Source: Siphonodentalium dalli (lineage: Eukaryota > Mollusca > Scaphopoda > Gadilida > Siphonodentaliidae). Taken from it: 64,000 nt of DNA. The stretch is taken from positions 202,788,690 to 202,852,689 of the forward strand of contig CP136069.1 of assembly GCA_032622095.1 (NCBI GenBank). The letters are read 5' to 3'. Positions 1 through 9,493 of this stretch are shown here, one piece after another; positions within the stretch are counted from its first letter, which is position 1; every line of letters starts with the position of its first letter. Position numbers and translations under genes: made by a program. Below the pieces are notes generated by a model. That model did no database searches and was not told the origin of the DNA. It saw nothing but the letters and a program-made list of their open reading frames with translations.

Positions 1-190
1 ACGCTTCTGTCGGACTTTTACCTTGATTAATAATTTCATCTGCAACACCAAAAGTGTGTTTTTTCGCAAGTTGTAAAGCTGTCCGACCAATCGGTTTTAG
101 AAATGGTACAGCAAATCTCATAAGTGATTTGAAAATTGAACCAATACCGTTACCATATTGCCGTGGTACACCTCTATACACGGGGAACAT
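1..190 (-). CDS. Minor virion protein-like, N-terminal part (cut by window edge)
   Basis: An open minus-strand frame starts with ATG at 188-190 and stays open to the window edge, giving about 63 residues. It begins MFPVYRGVPRQYGNGIGSIF and continues with an amphipathic, basic stretch. A Gly-rich start followed by a short helix and a hydrophobic/basic segment is typical of a small structural gene beside the capsid genes of Polintons and adintoviruses, compared by some authors with adenovirus pVI. The start lies 6 bp from the stop-side neighbour ending at 196. The C-terminus is missing, so the family call is inference from position and composition. Confidence 0.5.
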   Translation of the reverse strand, partial: MFPVYRGVPRQYGNGIGSIFKSLMRFAVPFLKPIGRTALQLAKKHTFGVADEIINQGKSPTEA

Positions 191-195
191 TGTTT

Positions 196-1308
196 TTAGA
201 ATTCCTCTCGTTTTCTGAAATGCAACTTCGCCAAAGACTTACCACCAATAAACTGAATTGATTTTCCTGTGTCGCCACTTATATTTACACTAATTTTGTC
301 AAAGTAAGACTTTGAAACTGGAACATAATGTAAATTTAAAAATTCATGTTTTACATGTAATCCGTCGATATCTCTTTTAATTCTCAAAGAAACAACTCGT
401 AAAATTTGTACTTCAACATTTCCAACAATTGTGAAATCGGCAATATCAGAATAAACAAACATTAGATTATGACCAACATTCATATCTACACCAAACGGAA
501 ATCTATTATTTGAATAAAAATCTTCAGAAGCGTTTTCAGTTTTGTACCCCAACTTGTGCAAAAGACATTGTGGTAATTCAATTCCTAGTTTTGTGTTACT
601 TAAACTCTTGCGAATAATTTTCACACGTTTTGTAACTTTTGAGTACTTGATGTTAAATCCGTATTCGTTTTGCATTGCTTCTCCAAGTGTTTCATCAATT
701 ACATCTTGCATTGTATCAAGTAAATCTGCCGCAGAGGTATACGAACCTTTTCGTATCTGTATTTCAAGTGCATGAACGCCATCAGGTCTCGTAAATATCT
801 TTTCTTCAAAACGATTTTTAAGAACAGACAGTATTATTGCATCAGTTGTAATCAAATTGAATTTACACGAATCCCCTGTAACATTGTATGTTTCTGAAGG
901 TGTTATCAGTTCGACTAATGCAACTTCCCATTTTTCTTTATCAATTTGAATTGGTTTTGGTAATTGTACAGTAAAACAACATTGAGTATTGTTTGGATAC
1001 ATTACCATTGAACTGTCGCTCGGAATTGTAATGTAGAAAGAATTCATACTTTCAAAATTTCTGCCGACTAAATTTTTCAAATATTTCACACGCGGTGTTG
1101 GTAAAATGTATCCCAAAGAACTACTGAGTAAAATTAACCACAGTTCGTTATTTTCACTTTGTAAACTTAAATGAACAATTGCTGTAGCGATTATACCAAC
1201 AATTATAATAATTTGTGTAAAATATGTTACTTGATTTTTTGCAATTTTTTCTCCACAGATTTGAAATTGTGATGGAGCATCCAGAACAACTGAACCATTT
1301 TGAGACAT
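196..1308 (-). CDS. Polinton structural protein with N-terminal membrane anchor
   Basis: This intact 370-residue frame has a hydrophobic segment at about residues 28-50 (Ile-rich), so it is probably membrane-inserted. From about residue 88 it follows a pattern common in Polinton and adintovirus proteins: SFYITIPSDSSMVMYPNN, then FTVQLPKPIQI, then WEVALVELITPSETYNV. I know this family only as an uncharacterised structural-type protein found beside capsid genes. A role in the virion vertex or host attachment is inference. It lies 10 bp downstream of the integrase stop, in the same direction. No break is visible. Confidence 0.6.
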   Translation of the reverse strand: MSQNGSVVLDAPSQFQICGEKIAKNQVTYFTQIIIIVGIIATAIVHLSLQSENNELWLILLSSSLGYILPTPRVKYLKNLVGRNFESMNSFYITIPSDSSMVMYPNNTQCCFTVQLPKPIQIDKEKWEVALVELITPSETYNVTGDSCKFNLITTDAIILSVLKNRFEEKIFTRPDGVHALEIQIRKGSYTSAADLLDTMQDVIDETLGEAMQNEYGFNIKYSKVTKRVKIIRKSLSNTKLGIELPQCLLHKLGYKTENASEDFYSNNRFPFGVDMNVGHNLMFVYSDIADFTIVGNVEVQILRVVSLRIKRDIDGLHVKHEFLNLHYVPVSKSYFDKISVNISGDTGKSIQFIGGKSLAKLHFRKREEF

Positions 1309-1318
1309 GTTAAAAGTT

Positions 1319-2413
1319 TTATACCAAATTTGTGGCTAGAATCCAACTGTCAAATTTTTTAGGATAACCAGCCCAATGAACATTAATTTCTCTAACTGAT
1401 TTACCAGCAACTTTTCTTGAACGTTTACCAACAACTGATTCAATTTCGTAAACTTTATTATCTTTTTTATGTTGAATTTCTTTACCATAAAATGATCCTG
1501 CGATGTTTTCACCATCTAAATCTACTAATTTGTAAGTTAATGGTGTACTTTTACAAACTCTACTAATTTTGAAAATTTCTTTTGTCCAATTTGGAAGATA
1601 TCCTTTATCAAAAGTTCTCTTTGTTTTATTTATTCTAACAAAATCTCCAACTTTCAAGATCTTATCTTTTTTCGTTTTTAACTTTCCATAAAGATTTCTG
1701 GAAACTTCAATTTCATTTTCTCGAGTTACTAAAAGTGGTGCCATCTTAATACTTCTATGAAAACTTTTGTTGTAAGAATTCACATAATCGTGCAAAACAT
1801 CATTGTATTTCAAAGTTTGATTATGTGTAAAATATTTCCACATCTTTGTTTTCAATGTCCGTTGAAAACGTTCAACTATACTTGCTTTTGTCTCTGGATT
1901 CTCTGTTGTGAAAAAATGAATTTTCTTAGATTTCAAAAATTGTAAAAATAATTTATTTTTGAATTCTGAACCTTTGTCAGATTGAAATGAAACAGGTTTT
2001 CGTTTTGATGATTTGAGAATTTTCTGAAATGTTTTAACTAAAGTTTTACCAGTTTTGTCTTTAATTTTTTCAACCCATGCAAATTTTGAGAAAACATCAA
2101 TAACACAAAGTAAATATCTGTAATTGTCATTGTGCTTTTGCAAAGTTTGCAAATCTGCCAAATCAGCTTGCCACTGAATATCAATTCCTGCAACAATAGT
2201 TTTACGTCTGCGAAATTTCCGAACAATTGGATTGTGCAAAGTATATGTTTTTTGCCATTGTAACCATTTTTTAACATCTGAAAGTTTAATTTTGTTATTT
2301 GTTTCTTTCGCATTTTTAAAAAGTTGATTTGCTCCACTGAAACCACCAACTTCTTTTGGATTGTAGTAAATTTCAGTTAGAAGTTTGTCAAATTTTATGT
2401 AAGTGGGGACCAT
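1319..2413 (-). CDS. Retrovirus-like integrase with C-terminal chromodomain (Polinton type)
   Basis: This intact 364-residue protein should cut and join element ends into host DNA. The N-terminal part (residues 9-60) resembles the helical region of Polinton integrases. The rve catalytic core runs from about residue 78 to 230. Acidic catalytic positions are visible: WQADLADL (D84 or D87), FQSDKGSEF (D146) and ASIVERF (E181), a D,D-35-E-like spacing. An SH3-like segment (KVGDFVRINKTKR) follows near residue 265. Residues 331-364 (YEIESVV, then VHWAGYPKKFDSW) form a chromodomain, which in other elements biases integration to marked chromatin. The start overlaps the end of the upstream gene by 19 bp. 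It is longer and better preserved than the polymerase. Confidence 0.9.
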   Translation of the reverse strand: MVPTYIKFDKLLTEIYYNPKEVGGFSGANQLFKNAKETNNKIKLSDVKKWLQWQKTYTLHNPIVRKFRRRKTIVAGIDIQWQADLADLQTLQKHNDNYRYLLCVIDVFSKFAWVEKIKDKTGKTLVKTFQKILKSSKRKPVSFQSDKGSEFKNKLFLQFLKSKKIHFFTTENPETKASIVERFQRTLKTKMWKYFTHNQTLKYNDVLHDYVNSYNKSFHRSIKMAPLLVTRENEIEVSRNLYGKLKTKKDKILKVGDFVRINKTKRTFDKGYLPNWTKEIFKISRVCKSTPLTYKLVDLDGENIAGSFYGKEIQHKKDNKVYEIESVVGKRSRKVAGKSVREINVHWAGYPKKFDSWILATNLV

Positions 2414-3117
2414 CCTTTCAAAATAGATTTTCTGGTTTTAGGAAAACTTTGAGGTGTGAAAATATCAACTGAACGTTTTCTTGACTTGCCACTGCTAGGA
2501 GTTGTATGAGGTGTATGAAACTCATCACCAGTGTGACCTTCTTTTAAATGTCTTTGTATCCACAACCATCGATTCCTGTTACCTACATAATCTTGTGGTA
2601 CATTAAGTTCTCCCAATCCACGTAGGAATGTTTCATAACCAACTGGGTCAAAACCTTTTCGGTGACGAACAACATCGTTTATCAAATCAATTATATTTGA
2701 TCCAGTAACTGTTTCTGTTCCATAAATTAATTGTCCACGATCATCCCATCTAAGTTTAGGATTAGTTGACAACAATGTTAAAATTTGTTGTGCTTTACCA
2801 CGAAGTTTAGATGGCACACTTTCCAATATATGTTCACTCATGTTCCCAAAGTTTTCAGATAACTTTTGTTCAGGTAAACTGAATTTTGAATTTAAAGATT
2901 TTTGTGAAGTTTTCAATTTGTACAAATTCTCTCCAAATAACTGTGACTTTTCTGATTCAGAAATATTTTTATCATAAACTGATTTCAATTCTTTGTAAGA
3001 ATCTGAAACATTTGAAATTGCAGGATCAGGAGGTAATTGAGGTTTATTCATTTCTGACATTTTCCATTGTTTGAAATCTTCCAACATTCTGAATGGTACA
3101 ATAACCATTTTCTTCAT
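2395..3117 (-). CDS. Conserved Polinton protein of unknown function
   Basis: This 240-residue frame starts with MKKMVIVPFRMLEDFKQW. The middle has a conserved block (about residues 105-155) with SKLRGKAQQILTLL, LRWDDRGQLIY and GSNIIDLINDVVRHRKG. This block recurs in many animal Polinton and adintovirus genomes without a known function. The C-terminus is basic and Ser/Thr-rich (SGKSRKRS), suitable for nucleic acid binding or nuclear import. It overlaps the integrase start by 19 bp, so the two are probably expressed from one compact transcription unit. A virion core role is a guess. Confidence 0.6.
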   Translation of the reverse strand: MKKMVIVPFRMLEDFKQWKMSEMNKPQLPPDPAISNVSDSYKELKSVYDKNISESEKSQLFGENLYKLKTSQKSLNSKFSLPEQKLSENFGNMSEHILESVPSKLRGKAQQILTLLSTNPKLRWDDRGQLIYGTETVTGSNIIDLINDVVRHRKGFDPVGYETFLRGLGELNVPQDYVGNRNRWLWIQRHLKEGHTGDEFHTPHTTPSSGKSRKRSVDIFTPQSFPKTRKSILKGWSPLT

Positions 3118-3137
3118 ATTTATTTGAGATTTAGTTT

Positions 3138-3506
3138 TTACAAAATATTGTTAACAACTGCACCTAATGTTTTGCTAATCAATGGAGCAAGAAATAATAA
3201 TGGTAAAAAGCCACCTATTTGATTCAAAATTTTCTTCTTTTGTTGCAAAGGTTTGTTCTTGTCTGCAAGATATCTGATATGTTTACGCTTCGAATGTAAC
3301 TTGCGGTTCTGAGCTTCATTCAGTTTTACATTACCTTTTAAAAGATTTTGACAACATTCTGAAATGCAATCCATCACTTGTTTCGGAGCATCGTTGATCA
3401 TTTTCTTTTTATATGCAGATGGAACTTTACTCATTGCAACAATCAACTCACCATATTTTTTTATCAGCGGTACTTTCTGGCTCTTAGTTTTTGAAGGCAT
3501 CTTCAC
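3138..3506 (-). CDS. Small basic protein with hydrophobic C-terminus (adenovirus pX-like)
   Basis: This is a 122-residue, Lys-rich protein. Residues 1-95 are strongly basic; a Gly-Gly step follows (NQIGGFLPLL) and then a hydrophobic tail (FLAPLISKTLGAVV). Basic-GG-hydrophobic is the layout of the pX-like minor core proteins described in adintoviruses and Polintons, where the GG site may be cut by the capsid maturation protease. That protease is not in the window. The gene sits between the 240-residue unknown and a second basic-GG protein, in the same direction. The family call is by layout, not alignment. Confidence 0.55.
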   Translation of the reverse strand: MKMPSKTKSQKVPLIKKYGELIVAMSKVPSAYKKKMINDAPKQVMDCISECCQNLLKGNVKLNEAQNRKLHSKRKHIRYLADKNKPLQQKKKILNQIGGFLPLLFLAPLISKTLGAVVNNIL

Positions 3507-3556
3507 AGTCTAAGTAGTTGTCTCAAAATGAGCAGAAAAAATATATGTTTCATCTT

Positions 3557-4144
3557 TTATCTTTTCTGATTGAACCATTCTAAAGCTTCGAATGCAGATT
3601 TCGATGCATCAGACAACGGCATAAATTTTGAAAATTCAAGATCAATAACTGGTTTTTTTTGTAACGGTTGATGTTGAGGGTTCTGCTGAGAAGGTATAGG
3701 TGTAAATTTAGAATGTTTATTTTGTTGAGTTTGCATCGGTGTAAACTTTGAATGATTTAGAGAAAGTTTTGTTTTACGTTTAGATTCTTTTTCACTACCC
3801 CTTTGTTGTGTTTGCATCAGTGTAATCTTTGAACGTTTTGGAGAAACCTTTGATTTACTTTTAGATTGTCTACCAGTTTGTTCAAATGAATTTTTCAAAA
3901 GACTTCTAATTAAAACTCCTCCAAGGAACCCACTACCACCTCGTTGTAAAATTAATTTGCGTTTTGTTCCCATATCAGTTGATCGATCAGAGATTTTTTT
4001 AAGAACATTTTTATTTCTCTGAAAAAACTTTTTTGTCTGTGATGGTAATTTCCAATCATTTTCAAGAAATAATTCAGCTGCAAAAGTGAAGAAATTTATA
4101 ATTTGTGACAGTTCATCATGACTAAACATCTCGGTGGACGACAT
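3557..4144 (-). CDS. Second basic-GG protein with Gln/Pro repeats
   Basis: I chose the ATG at 4142-4144 (MSSTEMFSHDEL) because the upstream open frame overlaps the end of the ATPase region. The protein has about 195 residues. The N-terminal helical part is followed by TKRKLILQRGGSGFLGGVL, a basic-GG-hydrophobic step like that of the neighbour at 3138-3506, then a low-complexity tail with three imperfect repeats of the form KFTPMQTQQ. The shared layout suggests the two neighbours arose by duplication or serve related virion core roles. No stop or frameshift is visible. Confidence 0.5.
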   Translation of the reverse strand: MSSTEMFSHDELSQIINFFTFAAELFLENDWKLPSQTKKFFQRNKNVLKKISDRSTDMGTKRKLILQRGGSGFLGGVLIRSLLKNSFEQTGRQSKSKSKVSPKRSKITLMQTQQRGSEKESKRKTKLSLNHSKFTPMQTQQNKHSKFTPIPSQQNPQHQPLQKKPVIDLEFSKFMPLSDASKSAFEALEWFNQKR

Positions 4145-4178
4145 GGTTCTAAAATGAAAAAAGTAACAACAACTGAAT

Positions 4179-4829
4179 TTATACTTTTGAATAAATGACA
4201 GGACCTCGGTCATTAGCTGTCAACCATTTATGGAAAATATCAGTTCTAATTCGCAAATAATTCTCTGTTCTAGGATGAAAATCTACTAAAATATATCCAT
4301 GATTTATTGAAGTTGCATCTTCGTATGCTTGTTTCAAATGATTGGTTTGCATTTGAGGAGCCAAAACTTTTATTTGATTTTTATCTCAAACGCTTTGAAA
4401 TAAAACCATGTAGTGTGCATTCAAACTTATAGTTCTGCTACTTTTAGATTTTTGGAACATGTTTTGAGTAATGTAAATTATTGAAGCATTTCGATGGTGA
4501 CCTTTTCTAGTAAACCAAAGCATTATTTTGTCTTCATCTTGTTCCCCCATCATGTCATCGAAAACAACAAGATGAGGAAATGATTTATCTGATACAATTT
4601 CCTCATCATCGTCTGGAATACCATCGATAAACTCAACGTTATCAATTTCTTTTATACGATTGTATGTGTCTTGCCATTCTTTGTAACACCAAACTATTTT
4701 CTTTGGTGGTGTTTGGAATAAATAGTGTTTAAATTCAATAACTTTTTTAACAAATTCTGTTTTACCTGATCCACTAGGTCCGCTGATAAAGAAATTACAC
4801 GGATGTTGGAAAAGTAAAGATTCTTCCAT
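4179..4829 (-). pseudogene. FtsK/HerA-type genome packaging ATPase, broken by one in-frame stop
   Basis: The N-terminal frame (4386-4829) shows a Walker A motif, GPSGSGKT at residues 17-24, and a Walker B, HLVVFDDMMG with Asp-Asp at 91-92, then a sensor-like segment (ASIIYITQNMF). This is the packaging ATPase of Polintons and related viruses. A TGA at 4386-4388 stops it, but the same frame continues without a shift to 4179 and carries the typical C-terminal part (QAYEDATS, then GYILVDFHP). So this is a point nonsense mutation and not an end of the gene. The TGA could have come from a CpG transition. The ATPase is probably non-functional unless the stop is read through. Confidence 0.85.
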
Positions 4830-4862
4830 GTTGTCACTTTGATGCCTAATCAGAGAGTGAAC

Positions 4863-5450
4863 TTAACGACGTGTGAATTTAGTTTTTAAAGAGAAATCTC
4901 CAAAGCTGTAAATATTTCCAAACATTTCAATAATCCAAGTATTATAGTCTTCTATTCTTCTGTTTGTTCTGTAAATAAAAAAATCATTTCCTATAATGTT
5001 TTTAATTTTTGCATATGTTGACATTTTTTTTGTTAACAAATACCCATAGATCCTAGGAACTGATTTAAAGGTTCCACTAGCAAGAGGATAATTATCTTCA
5101 TACTTTGTATAATGAATATAGTCATGTTCATCAAAAGTTTCTAAATCTAAATGGTGTTGATCACCACCAAATAGCCAAAAATCATATATTCTTTCAATGA
5201 GAAAAAATGTTTTGAATTTAATAAATGATTTAATATAGTTTTGAGAGAAATGAGAAAATATACTTGTCTCAAGATAGTCCAATCTCTGTAAACATTCGTC
5301 GACATCACAGCATCGTAGTATTGCTTTCTTTTCTCTTTCAAACCAGACTTCTTGTAATTCCTTCTTTATCTCTGGAATAAGTGTTGACTGTGCCACCAAA
5401 TATCCATAAATCTTCTCAGCAATTTCTGGAGGTACTACTCCTGTCAACAT
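4863..5450 (-). CDS. Unknown Polinton protein with F-box-like start
   Basis: I start it at the ATG at 5448-5450 (MLTGVVPPEIAEKIYGYL), 14 bp after the polymerase stop. The longer open frame up to 5558 overlaps the polymerase C-terminus out of phase and is less likely. The protein has about 195 residues, is rich in aromatic and charged residues, and ends KTKFTRR. The first 20 residues have the PPE...I..YL pattern of an F-box or BC-box-like helix, which in other viruses recruits ubiquitin ligases. That reading is weak and rests on a short motif. It sits between polymerase and ATPase in the same direction. No break is seen. Confidence 0.45.
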   Translation of the reverse strand: MLTGVVPPEIAEKIYGYLVAQSTLIPEIKKELQEVWFEREKKAILRCCDVDECLQRLDYLETSIFSHFSQNYIKSFIKFKTFFLIERIYDFWLFGGDQHHLDLETFDEHDYIHYTKYEDNYPLASGTFKSVPRIYGYLLTKKMSTYAKIKNIIGNDFFIYRTNRRIEDYNTWIIEMFGNIYSFGDFSLKTKFTRR

Positions 5451-5466
5451 CTTGACATGAAATGAC

Positions 5467-5898
5467 TCAACATCTCCATCCGTATGGATATGTGTGAATA
5501 CCATTGACGATTTTTCGTTTTGTGTACACCGATCTGAAAGTTTTGATTTGACACTCACTAATCAGTTGATGGTCCTTTTGTCTTTTAATTCTGGAAGGAT
5601 ACTCAACAACAGTTTTGAAATTTTCACGATCATTAACACATTGTACCATTGTTTCAAAATTAACTTTTTGACTTGCACTGTAATCAAGAGTGATACCTTT
5701 TACCTTACATTTGGTGTATCTTCTCCCATCTTTGATGTATTCATATCCGTAGTTCTTTGGCCCAAGTCCAACAAATTTGACAATCTTTGCATCTGGATGT
5801 TCGTCGCTCCATTTCCCCAATCTTCCTTCGATAGTTTTGATGTTCTTCTTTGATGGATCACTGACATACATACAGCTGTCTGTATCAAAATACAGCAC
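5467..5898 (-). pseudogene. pPolB segment 4: motif C and C-terminus
   Basis: This segment opens with YFDTDS, motif C of the palm, carrying two catalytic aspartates. It continues with WSDEHPDAKIVKFVGLGPKN (thumb side) and ends with KTFRSVYTKRKIV and HTYPYGW, the usual C-terminal signature of Polinton polymerases. It is in frame with segment 3. The true stop is at 5467-5469. The next gene starts 14 bp further on. Confidence 0.85.
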
Positions 5899-5916
5899 TC
5901 TATCTCCAAGTTTTTT

Positions 5917-6864
5917 TTAAACTTTATACAATTGTAATCTTGCATACGCTGTAACAAAAGAAGCAACAACAACATTTGCTGAATGATGAGGTTCAATATT
6001 ATCTAAAATATCAACATAATTTACCAGAATGAATTTGTCACCATCAAGAAGTGTAACATTTTGAACAATTATATTGTTACTAGTAAGCAATTCAAAATAA
6101 CGTGATGGCTTATCCACATACTCTGTTTTTGACATAAGATTTCTTTGTGCATTCTTACCCCATATACAATTAATCATAATTTTAGATATTTGGCATTTTC
6201 CTGGATTCTTCTCGATGTTCTCCAATTTTATACCCTCAGCTGCATAATAATCCTGTACAAACTTTTGCTTCTGTTCTTCTGTCTCAACACCAAATGGATA
6301 ACCACTACATTCCTGTTTGATCTTTAGATGTTTGTCGATATAGGATTTGTATATTTCATCTGTCCAATCTGTCCAATGCCAAATTTGGTACACATCAAGT
6401 ATTTTGTAGCCAACATCCATTGCTTTGAATAATTCTGGCGTGGTCCACACTCCGGTTATAGCTCGATCTTCTTCTGAATGGTTACATGTCTCGTCCTCAT
6501 TGACGGCACAAGTGTTGCACAAAGTAAAAACCATTTTCTTGTTACAATGAATCGGTAGAACTGGAATATACAATTTCGATGGTGGTAAAATTGTACATTT
6601 AACAAGCCCCGCATAGTCTCTAATGTGTTCTTGATCGATCAAAATTTCTGGATGTCCAACAGGGTAGAATTTATATTTGTTGCAATATGGATACAACGAA
6701 CACACATCGATGAACTTGATTTCTTTTGTGGAATCTTGATCAATTTCCTCGTACAATTTGATGGCATTTGTACGTCCACCAAACAATGCTTCTCTTGGCA
6801 AAATGGGGTCTCGATGTTTGTAGAAAGATTCCATTTGTTGTTTGAATTTCACATCCAATTTCAT
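5917..6864 (-). pseudogene. pPolB segment 3: palm, motifs A and B
   Basis: 315 residues in the same frame as segment 2. Motif A is FIDVCSLYPYC, with the metal-binding Asp and the SLYP signature. Between A and B there is a long insertion with CNTCAVN, similar to the TPR insertions of protein-primed polymerases. Motif B is ISKIMINCIWGK. The segment ends at TAA (5917-5919) inside an A run, and the frame continues unchanged into the motif C segment. Confidence 0.85.
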
Positions 6865-6903
6865 TCTTTCGTCGATCTGATGCTCCCAAATTGATTCAAC
6901 TCT

Positions 6904-8199
6904 CTAACCAAGACTTTCCAGTTCATCTTTCTTCTGTTGAGTTCTTGTATATAATTCTTCCATGGTGAGCATCGTATAGGGATTCTTGTATTGTCTGTTG
7001 TTGTAACATTTTGGACATCCATGAAACAGACATCCATTCATCTCAAAAACTGTTCTTGTGGCTTCCTCATATCCATCGACGTAGTGTCCACCAATCTTGA
7101 TTTCTCCTCCATTCAAAGCATGCTTGATTGTTATCATACGTGACAATGATAGATGTTGAAGCCAACGTATCGCTTTCATGGAATAGTTTTTAGCACATGG
7201 GTATCCACCATCTGGAATGATTCCGATTGTTTTCTCTGGCATTGAATTCTTCCTCCATGCCAAATTGCAAACTTGCGCCAATGTTATTGACTCAATGAAC
7301 GGGTCAATCTGTTCTGTTTCCAATATGTATTTCCTGAAATTTCCACATCCACGGCGAAGAATATCCACGTCTGATTTGCAGTACTTCTCCATCTCTTCTT
7401 GGAAGTTGAATATCACGTAATTTTCTATTTTCTCATTGTACCATTCAAAGAATTTCTCTCGATTTTCCACGCTCATCATGTCTGGTTTGTAGTAATCAGA
7501 AGACAAGTAAGGTCCAATGTAATTTTGAAACTTTGGTGAATTCGCCCAATGTGGAAAGTGTCCTTTCGCCATCTCATTCAGCTGAAAAGTTTGTGGAAAC
7601 TTTGAAAGCGGCATCATCAGAAAACTCAGAGAATCAATAACTTTCACGCTGTTGCATTTTAAACTGAGAATTTTGTTTCCATTCATGATCAGTTCTGGTT
7701 TATGAATTCCACTTTGTATGAGTGCTTGAAGTAGAAACTGTGCATCGTATCCCTGAGCATTGTGTGCTATTGCAACACATCCTTTGTGATCTTGGTGGAA
7801 TAACCAGTTTGTGAAGTCTGTTAAAACGTTGTTACCCTTGAATACAAATTCTCTGGAATCCGGTCCGCATGTTTCACATTTTTTTTCGATTGGTTTGCAC
7901 ATGCAATCTCCACAAGCGGTATGTGCAACACAGAAGTTTGGAATATGAACACCTGTGTCTTGTCTGCATTCAAAGTCAAAGAATACATATGGAATCTTTG
8001 CAGGTTTCTTTTCCGGTGATTCATATTTTGGAATGTAGCACCTGTGATCTGCTTCAACGATTTCTTTGCAATGTTTGCATTTCTTCAACCCCGCACATAT
8101 ATGTCTGTTTGATTTATTGATGAGAATTTCTTCATCACAATTGTTGCATAGTTGAACCAAATCACATATTTTTCTTTTCTGTTTTCCTTCCGTCTTCAA
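6904..8199 (-). pseudogene. pPolB segment 2: exonuclease domain
   Basis: 431 residues contain zinc-binding pairs (LCNNCDEE, CKHCKEI) and the three proofreading motifs of family B polymerases: Exo I VFFDFECRQDTG, Exo II AHNAQGYDAQF and Exo III YCKSDVDILRRG. Near the end is FEMNGCLFHGCPKC, a block typical of Polinton polymerases just before the palm. The segment stops at TAG (6904-6906) and the same frame resumes directly in the palm segment. Confidence 0.85.
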
Positions 8200-9493
8200 A
8201 TGGTTGTCGACACGTTCTACACTTCACCAAATTTGTGAAATTACACTGTGTCAATGACCAGCATGCACAAACAAAACTGCATCGATGATCGCCACGACTT
8301 TTGAATCCAATGTCACAGAATTCACAGTAGTAGTTGGTGCTTAGAAATCCTTTGATTGATGTTATGGTGTCGAAGTGATTGTTGTTGTAGTAGATGTGTA
8401 CACATTTGCTCTCCGAACACATTTCTGCAGGTTCAAATAGAAATCCAGCGCCAGCAAATTCATTGTGAATTTTCACAACATATTCTGGATACAATATTTC
8501 TTGAATCTTGTGGAACTCATTGATACTGCAAACTGTATCGTGTGGAATGCCAGCACGGTTGAGTAGATTTTTTGCTGCATCTGTTTGTGCTGTGTATATT
8601 GATTGCCTTATTCTTTTCCATTTCTTTGACCAGCACGCAGATCCATCACTATCTGCCTTACACATTCCGACGACAATAGATCTTGCCATACACATAACAT
8701 CATCACCATTTTCAATCCGGACAATACTTCTTTTTACTTTTGTCAGCTTGTTCTTGTCTGCATATGGTCCATAATGTAGTGAGTGTCGTGTACCACCTTC
8801 CGAAATATCTGTAACGAAGATTTCGAAATTGAGTGCACCGTCATGAATTGTAAAGTCTGCATTTGATTGAACCACATTTTGAATATTATCCATGAGTGTC
8901 CCACCATTCAATTCACTGGCTTTTGTGAATGGAATGAAAATGCTCATATCAAGTCCTGGATGATTTATCGTAACTCTGATTATTGTCTTCTCATTTGCTG
9001 AACATTTCTGTTTCAATTCTTCTGTCAGCTTCTCAAATATCTCTGTAATGTTCTCGATTGGATCTGTAAATTTCTCGAATTTCACACCAAATTGTCGTGA
9101 TGCTGATTTAAATTTTCTGGAAAATTTCTCCGAGTTCAGCTCCAATTTGAAATATTTTGTTGGATTGAACACAACACGCTCGCTAGCCAGACTTCTCTTT
9201 CTCTTCCCACCAATTTCTCTATTCTGTCTTCGTCCAATCTGCCCATCACTAGAACTTTCTTCACTTTCTCCCCCATCAGTTTCCATATCGCTCTCTTCAC
9301 TTTCTGCCTCATCAGTTTCCATATCGCTCTCTTCACTTTCTGCCTCATCAGTTTCCATATCGCTCTCTTCACTTTCTGCCACATCAGTTTCCATATCGCT
9401 CTCTTCAATAACTGCAGGCCTTGGTCTTTTTCTAACAATATCTTCTTCGCTGGTGGCGTCGTCTGAAACAGGTCTTTTAATTCTCTTAAACAT
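8162..9493 (-). pseudogene. pPolB segment 1: N-terminal extension
   Basis: 443 residues begin MFKRIKRPVSDDATSEEDIV, a basic then acidic leader shared exactly with the divergent gene at 9615. An acidic repeat follows: EESDMETDEAES in four tandem versions (residues about 31-78). The folded part has IVRIENGDDVMCMARSIVVG and a Cys/His cluster (YYCEFCDIGF, HRCSFVCAC, CRTCRQPF), as in the N-terminal domains of animal Polinton polymerases. The frame ends just after the cluster at an A-rich run where the next segment takes over in another frame. Confidence 0.75.
9326..9400 (-). repeat. Tandem acidic codon repeat in polymerase leader
   Basis: An imperfect 36-bp unit is repeated about four times in frame and encodes EESDMETDEAES. 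It lies directly after the 103-bp leader shared with the divergent gene. The divergent gene lacks it, so the repeat marks where the two coding sequences part. Confidence 0.7.

Larger units (their letters stand above)
5467..9493 (-). pseudogene. Protein-primed family B DNA polymerase (Polinton pPolB), three disabling breaks
   Basis: Four consecutive open segments together give the full order of a Polinton polymerase: N-terminal domain (8162-9493), 3'-5' exonuclease (6904-8199), palm with motifs A and B (5917-6864) and motif C plus C-terminus (5467-5898). The first two are in different frames and overlap at 8162-8199, so there is a frameshift in an A-rich run. The joins at 6904-6906 (TAG) and 5917-5919 (TAA) keep the same frame, so these are nonsense changes. 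Total coding length is about 1,340 codons, in the range of Polinton polymerases with a long N-terminal extension. The enzyme would copy the element by protein priming; this copy cannot make it intact. Confidence 0.9.
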
